A stretch of 5,305 nucleotides of DNA, taken from the NCBI GenBank assembly GCA_002391075.1, contig DGRN01000023.1, positions 1 through 5,305 of the forward strand, given 5' to 3'. A program made the translations under genes and the position numbers. The notes beneath the pieces were generated by a model. The model was not told the origin of the DNA. It saw only the letters and a program-made list of their open reading frames with translations, and searched no databases. This document shows, one piece after another, positions 1 to 4,454 of the stretch. Every line of letters starts with the position of its first letter. The first letter of the stretch is position 1. This stretch comes from Candidatus Saccharibacteria bacterium UBA4387 (GTDB taxonomy: Bacteria; Patescibacteriota; Saccharimonadia; Saccharimonadales; Saccharimonadaceae).

Positions 1-291
1 CCAGAAATCATGTACAAGGTCTTCGGCATCCTCGGCTACGACGAAAAATATGTCGAAGCTCGCTTCGGCGGCATGCTTAACGCCTTCAAGTTTGGCGCCC
101 CGCCACACGCTGGCTGTGCTTATGGCATCGATCGCCTCTTCATGGTACTGGAAAACATCGACAACATCCGCGAAATCGTCGCCTTCCCAAAGAACGGCTC
201 TGGCGCAGATCTCATGATGGGCGCTCCATCTACCGTCGACGATTACCAGATTTCCGACTGTCACCTCCAAATTGTCGAAGACGAAGAATAA
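1..291 (+). CDS. aspS: Aspartyl-tRNA synthetase, C-terminal part (5' end outside window)
   Basis: This is the last 96 codons of a class II aminoacyl-tRNA synthetase that charges tRNA-Asp with aspartate in the cytoplasm. The frame is open from base 1 (Pro-Glu-Ile before the first Met at 10), so the Met at 10 is internal. Visible family signatures are FGAPPHAG (from base 91) followed by YGIDRLFM. The latter is class II motif 3, whose arginine (codon 133-135) contacts ATP. Then come NIREIVAFPKN and, near the end, GAPSTVDDYQ, both in the order found at the C-terminus of bacterial AspRS. The protein ends with an acidic tail (EDEE) before TAA. Whether the enzyme also charges tRNA-Asn (non-discriminating type) cannot be judged because the anticodon-binding domain is outside the window. 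A strong terminator follows within 10 bases, so this is the end of its transcription unit. Confidence 0.95.
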   Translation, partial: PEIMYKVFGILGYDEKYVEARFGGMLNAFKFGAPPHAGCAYGIDRLFMVLENIDNIREIVAFPKNGSGADLMMGAPSTVDDYQISDCHLQIVEDEE

Positions 292-297
292 GCCCAG

Positions 298-323
298 AAC
301 ACCCGCCCCGTGCGGGTGTTTTT
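298..323 (+). terminator. Intrinsic terminator after aspS
   Basis: AACACCCGC (298-306) pairs with GCGGGTGTT (312-320) to give a 9-bp GC-rich stem with a 5-base loop. The stem runs directly into a T tract (TTTTT, 319-323). It starts 6 bases after the aspS stop and separates that gene from the envelope genes that follow. Confidence 0.9.
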
Positions 324-327
324 AGTG

Positions 328-333
328 TAAAAT
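328..333 (+). promoter_or_regulatory. -10 box for the secreted-protein operon; predicted leaderless start
   Basis: TAAAAT lies exactly six bases before the ATG at 340, so a transcript starting about 7 bases after the box would begin at or next to the start codon. No Shine-Dalgarno sequence fits in the gap. No convincing -35 box is visible, because that region is occupied by the aspS terminator. The geometry is identical to that in front of the gene at 2928. Confidence 0.6.
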
Positions 334-339
334 AGAACC

Positions 340-903
340 ATGACCAAGAAAATCGCGTCGTTTCTGCTAGCTATCGCCGTAACCCTTGCATTTTTGCCGC
401 CGCAAAACATCCGCGCTACCGAAGCTGTCGAAATTCCCGAAAATCCCCAGCCCGAATACGAAGAAGACCTCACACCTAGCGCCGAAGAACTCGGCCGCAT
501 TTCTGGCAACTGCTCCAGTATCAAGCTCCAGCTCCAGCGTGTCCAGCGCGCCGACGCCAAAAGTCGCGTCCATCTTGGCGCACAGTACGAAACCATCTCC
601 ACGAACCTGATGCTCAATCTTAATCTGCGCCTCGTCAAAAACAACGTCGCCAACGCAGAACTCGCCGACCAACAGACTCGCTTTTTTAGTGAGCGCGAAC
701 GTTTCAAAAACGATTTCATCGGCTACTCGCAGGAACTCGAAAAACTCATCCAAGTCAACTGTAAAGAACATCCGCAAGAATTCTACGACCAGCTCATCTT
801 GACGCGCCAAAAACGCTCTGATGTGCAACAGAGCATATATCGCCTCCAAGAACTCATCGATTACCACCGCAACTCCGTTGAAACCCTAAGGAGCCTCCTC
901 TGA
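340..903 (+). CDS. Secreted helical protein of unknown function (Saccharibacteria-type)
   Basis: This is a 187-residue exported protein with no known activity. The N-terminus is a clear Sec signal peptide: basic MTKK, a hydrophobic core at about residues 5-19, and plausible signal peptidase I sites after A26 (IRA) or A29. A short acidic, proline-rich stretch follows (about 30-48), then a charged, mostly helical region (about 49-187) with likely coiled-coil segments. The mature part has two cysteines, C58 (GNCSS) and C141 (VNCKEH), which could form one disulfide outside the cell. From memory, similar proteins with the same Cys spacing, and a partner like the next gene, occur in Saccharibacteria genomes, but I know of no assigned function. 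The start is fixed by the -10 box six bases upstream. Its TGA stop overlaps the next ATG by one base, so the two proteins are probably made together and may act together at the envelope. Confidence 0.85.
   Translation: MTKKIASFLLAIAVTLAFLPPQNIRATEAVEIPENPQPEYEEDLTPSAEELGRISGNCSSIKLQLQRVQRADAKSRVHLGAQYETISTNLMLNLNLRLVKNNVANAELADQQTRFFSERERFKNDFIGYSQELEKLIQVNCKEHPQEFYDQLILTRQKRSDVQQSIYRLQELIDYHRNSVETLRSLL
888..893 (+). promoter_or_regulatory. Shine-Dalgarno for the 127-residue membrane protein
   Basis: AAGGAG sits nine bases before the ATG at 903, inside the last codons of the preceding gene. It supports the overlapping start at 903 and translational coupling. The first gene of the pair has no such site. 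Confidence 0.7.
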
Positions 904-1286
904 TGTTCGCAAAGAAGAAAACCGACCAACGCCCAATCCATGGCGGCCGCAACCTAATCTTACTATTCGTCATTGCTAGCACCATAGCGCTGTCGACTAC
1001 TGCCATCAGTCTATCCATCTATCGCGCTACCGGCGACATTTATCTCGACCGCTCGCGCCCAGGCTACATCGCAGAGAATGAAAAGCATAACGAGGAGGAC
1101 GATAACATTGAAAAATTCTCCAGCGAGGGTGCAATCACGCAAAAAGACCTCGACGAATATCTGCAAACGCTCGAGCTTGTCGACTCTCGCATCCGTAACG
1201 CCATCGACGATTTCTCAGAAGCGCCAATTTCCGACGAAACGCTTGGCATCTCCGACCTTGAGCCTGTCGTTCAAGAATCCGAATAG
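903..1286 (+). CDS. Single-pass membrane protein of unknown function (Saccharibacteria-type)
   Basis: This is a 127-residue protein with a basic N-terminus (KKK, then R10 and R16), one transmembrane helix (about residues 17-40) and an acidic extracellular tail, giving an N-in/C-out topology. Just outside the membrane is the stretch GDIYLDRSRPGY (44-55), which I remember as a recurring motif in Saccharibacteria homologues. The rest of the tail is highly acidic and probably helical (DLDEYLQTLELVD). No catalytic motif or known domain is visible. The ATG overlaps the TGA of the secreted protein upstream (TGATG at 901-905) and has its own Shine-Dalgarno, so expression is coupled. A physical partnership with the secreted protein is a reasonable guess from this conserved pairing. 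No terminator follows. The next gene has its own promoter 36 bases after the stop. Confidence 0.85.
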   Translation: MFAKKKTDQRPIHGGRNLILLFVIASTIALSTTAISLSIYRATGDIYLDRSRPGYIAENEKHNEEDDNIEKFSSEGAITQKDLDEYLQTLELVDSRIRNAIDDFSEAPISDETLGISDLEPVVQESE

Positions 1287-1298
1287 AAATCAAGGGCG

Positions 1299-1327
1299 TG
1301 GAGTTATTTTGCTAAATCCGCTATAAT
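1299..1327 (+). promoter_or_regulatory. Sigma70-type promoter of the two-pass membrane protein gene
   Basis: A perfect TATAAT (1322-1327) has a weak -35 match, TGGAGT (1299-1304), at a 17-base spacing. Transcription would start near 1334, leaving a leader of only about 6 bases before the ATG at 1340, too short for a Shine-Dalgarno site. Confidence 0.65.
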
Positions 1328-1339
1328 AGCACTAGTACT

Positions 1340-2068
1340 ATGGGTGGCGCGAAACAAAAGAGCAAGTTAAGGCGCTTTATGGCGAAAATTTTCAAGTTTA
1401 GTTCTTGGAAAATCGCCATCATTTTGATACTTCTGCTATATGTCGACGCAACTCTTCTGCGCGCCGATCATCTCAAAATGACAGAGCTTCGTTCCGCAGT
1501 GCTCGCCGCCGATGAAGCCGAAGAAGATGACGCCGCAATCGCCGCCAAACTCACTGAGCTCCGAGATTTTACGCGCACGCACATAATTTTCAATGTCCTC
1601 GACGAAAATGGCCGCCAAAAAATCATTTTTGGCACCGGCCCGCTTTATCTTGAGCACCAATATCTCCGCAAAGCTCAATCCGAGTTAGCCCGCGCGCAAG
1701 AAGCCGCCGATCACGCCGGCGAAAACCCCAACGGCAACATCTACCGCAAAGCCGCCGATGTCTGCGACGCGCAGGGCAAACGCATGGGCTGGCGCTATCC
1801 GGATCCAAATTATATCAACTGTTGGATGGACGAACTCGCCAAGTATCCGACCAGCGACACTATCGAAATTGAAGGCGCACATATTCCACCCACCGAACTC
1901 TACCGTTACGATTTCGCCTCGCCTATCTGGTGTTGGTGCACGTCCGGCATTTTCATTCTCATTACGCTCATCCTTGCGATTATTCTAATTATTCGCCTAA
2001 TAATCTGGTTCTTCCTTCGTCTCGCCATCTTTGCGCTCGACCACGGCAGCAAAAAGCACAAAGCATAA
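1340..2068 (+). CDS. Two-pass membrane protein of unknown function (Saccharibacteria-type)
   Basis: This is a 242-residue protein with a strongly basic N-terminus (KQKSKLRR), a first transmembrane helix (about 23-40), an external domain of about 160 residues, a second long hydrophobic helix (about 202-231) and a short basic tail (HGSKKHKA). Both ends should be cytoplasmic. The external part begins with RADHLKMTELRSAVLAADEA, a helical stretch that I recall from Saccharibacteria membrane proteins. It carries C142 and C161, spaced as if for a disulfide, and C198/C200 lie in a WCWC motif just before the second helix. The function is unknown and no enzymatic motif is seen. The ATG at 1340 fits the TATAAT box. 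A downstream in-frame ATG at 1379 (MAKIF) is the alternative start, but it would drop the first 13 residues including most of the basic region and has no good ribosome site. Confidence 0.85.
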   Translation: MGGAKQKSKLRRFMAKIFKFSSWKIAIILILLLYVDATLLRADHLKMTELRSAVLAADEAEEDDAAIAAKLTELRDFTRTHIIFNVLDENGRQKIIFGTGPLYLEHQYLRKAQSELARAQEAADHAGENPNGNIYRKAADVCDAQGKRMGWRYPDPNYINCWMDELAKYPTSDTIEIEGAHIPPTELYRYDFASPIWCWCTSGIFILITLILAIILIIRLIIWFFLRLAIFALDHGSKKHKA

Positions 2069-2084
2069 GAAGAATCTCTTGTCT

Positions 2085-2110
2085 ACCCCTTGACACTCAG
2101 AAATAGGGGT
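2085..2110. repeat. Inverted repeat flanking the -35 region
   Basis: ACCCCT (2085-2090) and AGGGGT (2105-2110) are perfect 6-bp inverted halves, centred about 20 bp (two helical turns) apart. They enclose the -35 box and most of the spacer of the promoter for the 68-residue protein. No T tract follows, so it is not a terminator. It could be an operator, or chance. Confidence 0.3.
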
Positions 2111-2118
2111 CATAAGAT
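2090..2118 (+). promoter_or_regulatory. Strong sigma70 promoter of the 68-residue protein gene
   Basis: A consensus TTGACA (2090-2095) is separated by exactly 17 bases from TAAGAT (2113-2118). Transcription should start near 2125, giving a leader of about 24 bases that holds the Shine-Dalgarno. It has the best -35 box in the window. Confidence 0.8.
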
Positions 2119-2133
2119 ATAGATAACAACTAA

Positions 2134-2139
2134 AGGAGG
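2134..2139 (+). promoter_or_regulatory. Strong Shine-Dalgarno AGGAGG
   Basis: AGGAGG within AAAGGAGGAAA lies nine bases before the ATG at 2149. It is the only near-perfect anti-16S match in front of a monocistronic gene here and contrasts with the leaderless-type starts of its neighbours. Confidence 0.85.
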
Positions 2140-2148
2140 AAAGCTAAA

Positions 2149-2355
2149 ATGGCTTACAAACATACTAACTCAAAGGGTATCACTTACTACTTGCACAAGT
2201 CCGAGGTTACTCTTCGCGGCGGCAAGCCACAGACTATCTACTTCTTCACCAAGACCGAGAAGAATGAAAAAGGTACTCCATGCGACCTCCCAGAGGATCG
2301 TGAAGTCAACGAAAACCCACGCAACGGCTTCTTGACTGTTTCTCGCAAGAAATAA
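2149..2355 (+). CDS. Small conserved basic protein of unknown function, probably highly expressed
   Basis: This is a 68-residue cytoplasmic protein with no signal peptide or membrane segment. It begins AYKHTNSKGITYYLH, continues with VTLRGGKPQTIYFF and ends VSRKK. I recognise this pattern from a family of about 60-70 residues found in many Saccharibacteria and other CPR genomes, where it is annotated as hypothetical. The alternating aromatic and polar residues suggest a small beta-sheet fold, and the net positive charge might suit nucleic-acid or ribosome binding, but that is a guess. Evidence for high expression is direct: consensus promoter, strong ribosome site, its own terminator, and codon choice (AAG lysine, CCA proline, TTC/TAC aromatics) more selective than in neighbouring genes. 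It is a stand-alone transcription unit. Confidence 0.85.
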   Translation: MAYKHTNSKGITYYLHKSEVTLRGGKPQTIYFFTKTEKNEKGTPCDLPEDREVNENPRNGFLTVSRKK

Positions 2356-2374
2356 TATATCTATCAATTATATC

Positions 2375-2414
2375 ACAAAATAGCGCGCTTGTCAAGCATA
2401 AGCGCGCATTTTGT
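2375..2414 (+). terminator. Intrinsic terminator after the 68-residue protein gene
   Basis: GCGCGCTT (2383-2390) pairs with AAGCGCGC (2400-2407) around a 9-base loop. After a single bulged A, ACAAAAT (2375-2381) pairs with ATTTTGT (2408-2414). The 3' arm is T-rich in the forward direction, and the near-symmetrical A/T flanks could also act on the opposite strand. The -35 box of the next gene begins at its very end. Confidence 0.8.
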
Positions 2415-2443
2415 TTGCCAAATAACCCCAAATACCATAAAAT
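2415..2443 (+). promoter_or_regulatory. Sigma70 promoter of the LexA-like regulator gene
   Basis: TTGCCA (2415-2420) and TAAAAT (2438-2443) are separated by exactly 17 bases. Transcription would start near 2449-2450, inside the palindrome TAAGCTTA (2443-2450), leaving a leader of about 35 bases. The leader contains AGAGGG (2456-2461), but this is 22 bases from the ATG, too far for normal use as a ribosome site. Confidence 0.7.
2418..2436. repeat. Helically phased direct repeat CCAAATA in the regulator promoter
   Basis: CCAAATA occurs at 2418-2424 and again at 2428-2434, a 10-bp period (one helical turn), each copy followed by ACC or CC. Both copies lie in the spacer between -35 and -10. This is where a repressor site would block transcription, so autoregulation by the winged-helix protein is possible but unproven. 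Confidence 0.35.
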
Positions 2444-2483
2444 AAGCTTAAGTAAAGAGGGAAAATAATCAACCATACCAGCC

Positions 2484-2861
2484 ATGACAAAACAACCCAC
2501 CAAAAAACAGACCGCTCTCCTGAAATTCATCGAAGAATTTACCGAGCAAAATAACTACTCGCCCTCATACCGCGAAATTCAGCGCGCCCTCAATCTCAAC
2601 TCTGTTTCTGCTGTCGCCGAGCACATAAATAACTGCGAAAAAGCCGGCTTTCTCGAAAAAATCCCCGAGAAAGCCCGCTCGCTTCGTGTTATTCATGCCG
2701 ACGAGCACCCCGAAGCCGCCGAGCTTTTCAGGGCAAAGCAATCCGAACTACGCCAGAAACTCGCGCAACTCTCTCCGGACGCCCCCGAAAAAAGCCAAAT
2801 CTTAGACGACCTTTCAACGCTCGAATCGGCCGCCCACCTCCTACATATTCGCCTCCGTTAG
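2484..2861 (+). CDS. LexA-type winged-helix DNA-binding protein without protease domain
   Basis: This is a 125-residue predicted transcriptional regulator. Residues 4-71 match the N-terminal DNA-binding domain of LexA: TKKQTALLKFIEEF, then YSPSYREIQRALNL (the helix-turn-helix with the typical SP.YREI turn), SVSAVAEHINNCEKAGFLEK and a basic wing ending ARSLRVI. Full LexA is about 200 residues with a self-cleaving S24 serine protease domain. Here that domain is absent: no Ala-Gly cleavage site and no Ser/Lys catalytic pair. Instead there is a charged helical tail (about 75-125) that may form a coiled-coil dimer. RecA-triggered self-cleavage is therefore impossible, and a role in the SOS response should not be assumed. 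It has its own promoter with repeats suited to autoregulation. The ATG at 2484 is the first possible start after the in-frame TAA at 2466, apart from an unlikely ATA. Its targets are unknown. Confidence 0.85.
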   Translation: MTKQPTKKQTALLKFIEEFTEQNNYSPSYREIQRALNLNSVSAVAEHINNCEKAGFLEKIPEKARSLRVIHADEHPEAAELFRAKQSELRQKLAQLSPDAPEKSQILDDLSTLESAAHLLHIRLR

Positions 2862-2888
2862 CCGCGCTCATCCGAACCCGCGCCGCCC

Positions 2889-2911
2889 CCGCTCGCCAGC
2901 GGTGTCATTTT
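2889..2911 (+). terminator. Weak hairpin after the regulator gene, possible terminator
   Basis: CCGCT (2889-2893) pairs with AGCGG (2898-2902) around a 4-base loop, but the T-rich part (ATTTTAT) only begins about 5 bases later. The stem is short and overlaps the -35 region of the next promoter, so termination would be weak at best. Confidence 0.3.
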
Positions 2912-2921
2912 ATGGTAAAAT
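2893..2921 (+). promoter_or_regulatory. Promoter of the glycosyl-phosphate transferase gene, extended -10, leaderless geometry
   Basis: TAAAAT (2916-2921) is preceded by TGG, making an extended -10 element (TGnTAAAAT). A four-of-six -35 match, TCGCCA (2893-2898), lies 17 bases upstream. Six bases separate the box from the GTG at 2928, so transcription should start on the start codon itself. Confidence 0.65.
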
Positions 2922-2927
2922 ATAAGG

Positions 2928-4358
2928 GTGAAAAAAGAACCGGGCTTTTTATATCGAGTTTTTCTTTTGATTGGAGACGCTCTATCGATCGTCTTTTCTT
3001 TTGCATTCGCGTATTATTTCCGCACCAACATCGACTCGCGCCCATATTTCTTCGAGAACGAAATCCGCGACTTCATCCTCACGAGCATCGTTCTGCTGCC
3101 GGTTTGGATTATCTTGTTGTATAGTCTCGGCCTCTATTCTCGCCGCGTCATCGGCCGCCATATTCTAGAGCTTTGGCGCCTATTCCTCGCATCGCTCCTC
3201 GGCGTCATGTTGATTATTACCTTCGACTTCTTTACTAAATCATCGATCACTGGCGGCTCACTATTCCCGGTTCGCACAATTCCCGTGTATATCGTCTGCT
3301 TCTGTTTCTTGACGCTCTCTTTCGTGCGCTCGATTATTTCGCTAATCCGCCGCCTATCTCTCCGTCACAGCGTGGGTCTCATCAAGGTCTTAATTATCGG
3401 CAATTCGCATAATACCACTGAACTACTGATGGGAATCCGTCCAGAGACCGGTTTCGACGTTGTGGCGGTAGTTGCTCGCAACGAATTCATTCCGAAAGAC
3501 TCGCGTCAGCTCAAATTTGGCCACGCCGCCAAGGCTATCGCCAAAAAACACCCTGACGCCATCATCTACACCGCTAACGACGATCTCGAAAAAGTCAACA
3601 AACTCGCCGTCGACAATCACATGCTATTCTACTATTCGCCGCCGGCTGACTCCATTATTACCATGAGCCGCGACGTCGACTTCCTGGCCGGCGTGCCGGT
3701 CTTGCGCGTCCGTCCAACGCCGCTCATCGGCGCCGCCCGCGTCTACAAACGCATTATCGACATCGTACTCGGCGGCATCATTACTATTGTCGCCTTGCCA
3801 ATTATGGGCATTATTTGGCTTCTGCAGAAAATCCTCGACCCGCACGCGCCGGCCATCTATCGCGACATTCGCCTCACGCGCTTCAACCGCCGCTTTGGTT
3901 TGCTCAAATTCCGCAGCATCAAACAAGAATACTGCGGCTTGACCGCCGAAGAAGCCTTTGCGAAAATGGGCAAAAGCCCAGAATATGCCGCCCGCTACCG
4001 CGCTAACGGCGACTTCCTCAGCGACGATCCGCGCTATACGAAATTCGGTAACTTCCTACGCCGCACCTCGCTCGACGAGCTACCGCAACTCTTTAACGTC
4101 CTGCGCGGCGACATCTCCCTAATCGGCCCACGCGCGCTACAGCCAATCGAGCTCAAAAACTATGGCGACCGCGGTCTCATTCTATCGGTCAAATCCGGCC
4201 TCACCGGCCTCGCGCAAGTTTCCGGTCGTCGCAACATTTCCTTCAACGAGCGCCGCGCTCTCGATGTTTACTATGTTCAGAACTGGACCATCGCCCTCGA
4301 CATCCAAATCTTCTTCCGCACTATTATCAGCATTCTGCGCCAAGAAGGCGCCCGCTAA
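2928..4358 (+). CDS. Polyprenyl-phosphate glycosyl-1-phosphate transferase (initiating enzyme for surface glycan)
   Basis: This 476-residue integral membrane enzyme of the WbaP/polyisoprenylphosphate hexose-1-phosphate transferase type moves a sugar-1-phosphate from a nucleotide sugar to undecaprenyl phosphate, the first step of exopolysaccharide, capsule or glycoprotein glycan assembly. Four transmembrane helices (about 8-31, 48-70, 83-103, 117-140) are followed by a Rossmann-like domain (KVLIIGNSHN at 153-162) and the catalytic bacterial sugar-transferase domain (about 271-476). The latter starts with RVYKRIIDI and a membrane hairpin with P291. It then shows LLKFRS (325-330), DDPRYTKFG, FLRRTSLDELPQLFNVLRGD, SLIGPR, SGLTGLAQVSGR and a C-terminal DIQIFFRTI. 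The Asp-Glu pair expected for catalysis is D383-E384. Length and domain order are normal for the family, and sugar specificity cannot be read from the sequence. The GTG start fits the leaderless-type promoter and precedes the first helix by only seven residues. No other glycosyltransferases are visible beside it here. Confidence 0.93.
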   Translation: MKKEPGFLYRVFLLIGDALSIVFSFAFAYYFRTNIDSRPYFFENEIRDFILTSIVLLPVWIILLYSLGLYSRRVIGRHILELWRLFLASLLGVMLIITFDFFTKSSITGGSLFPVRTIPVYIVCFCFLTLSFVRSIISLIRRLSLRHSVGLIKVLIIGNSHNTTELLMGIRPETGFDVVAVVARNEFIPKDSRQLKFGHAAKAIAKKHPDAIIYTANDDLEKVNKLAVDNHMLFYYSPPADSIITMSRDVDFLAGVPVLRVRPTPLIGAARVYKRIIDIVLGGIITIVALPIMGIIWLLQKILDPHAPAIYRDIRLTRFNRRFGLLKFRSIKQEYCGLTAEEAFAKMGKSPEYAARYRANGDFLSDDPRYTKFGNFLRRTSLDELPQLFNVLRGDISLIGPRALQPIELKNYGDRGLILSVKSGLTGLAQVSGRRNISFNERRALDVYYVQNWTIALDIQIFFRTIISILRQEGAR

Positions 4359-4403
4359 TCGCTACTATCCGCCGCCAATTTACTCTCAAAAACCCAAGAA
4401 AAA
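4359..4403. other. Short spacer between convergent genes; candidate junction of foreign DNA
   Basis: These 45 bases contain no gene, no forward terminator and no recognisable att site, insertion-sequence end or repeat. The left part still has the composition of the glycan-gene region. The right part (A-rich, from about 4387) is the T tract of the minus-strand terminator. If the minus-strand gene was acquired or mis-joined, the breakpoint should lie here. Confidence 0.4.
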
Positions 4404-4425
4404 GCCGCAGTCCGAAGGCTGCGGC
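4396..4425 (-). terminator. Intrinsic terminator of the dockerin/threonine-rich protein gene
   Basis: Read on the minus strand, GCCGCAG (4425-4419) pairs with CTGCGGC (4410-4404). Inside these is one C/A mismatch and a C-G pair closing a UUCG tetraloop, a very stable cap. The stem is followed at once by TTTTTCTT (4403-4396). It begins 29 bases after the TAA of the minus-strand gene. In the plus direction the same stem is followed by CAAATAAA, so it is a poor terminator for the glycan gene. Confidence 0.85.
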
Positions 4426-4454
4426 CAAATAAATTTTCATGCGTTATGCCAGTG

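Noticed and set aside
367..867. Long minus-strand open frame opposite the secreted-protein gene (and a second one at 261-719)
   Set aside because: They are mirror images of a well-supported plus-strand gene with a signal peptide. The antisense translations lack any recognisable domain and the upstream sites have no ribosome or promoter signals.
901..903. UGA recoded as glycine, as in some other CPR lineages
   Set aside because: Reading through this TGA would fuse two genes that have a separate start and ribosome site exactly there, and the other genes use TAA or TAG normally.
2456..2461. AGAGGG as the ribosome site of the LexA-like gene
   Set aside because: It is 22 bases from the ATG, too far for ordinary Shine-Dalgarno pairing, and no nearer in-frame ATG/GTG/TTG start exists.
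2912..3124. Plus-strand ATG frame of 70 codons overlapping the start of the glycosyl-phosphate transferase
   Set aside because: Its ATG lies within the extended -10 element, and its product has no recognisable domain. The overlapping GTG frame encodes a complete known family.
3624..3926. Minus-strand 100-codon frame inside the transferase gene
   Set aside because: It is a shadow of GC-rich codons in the real gene and has no start signals or family features.
4404..4425. Hairpin as terminator of the plus-strand transferase gene
   Set aside because: On the plus strand the stem is followed by CAAATAAA without a T tract. The T tract lies on the minus-strand side.
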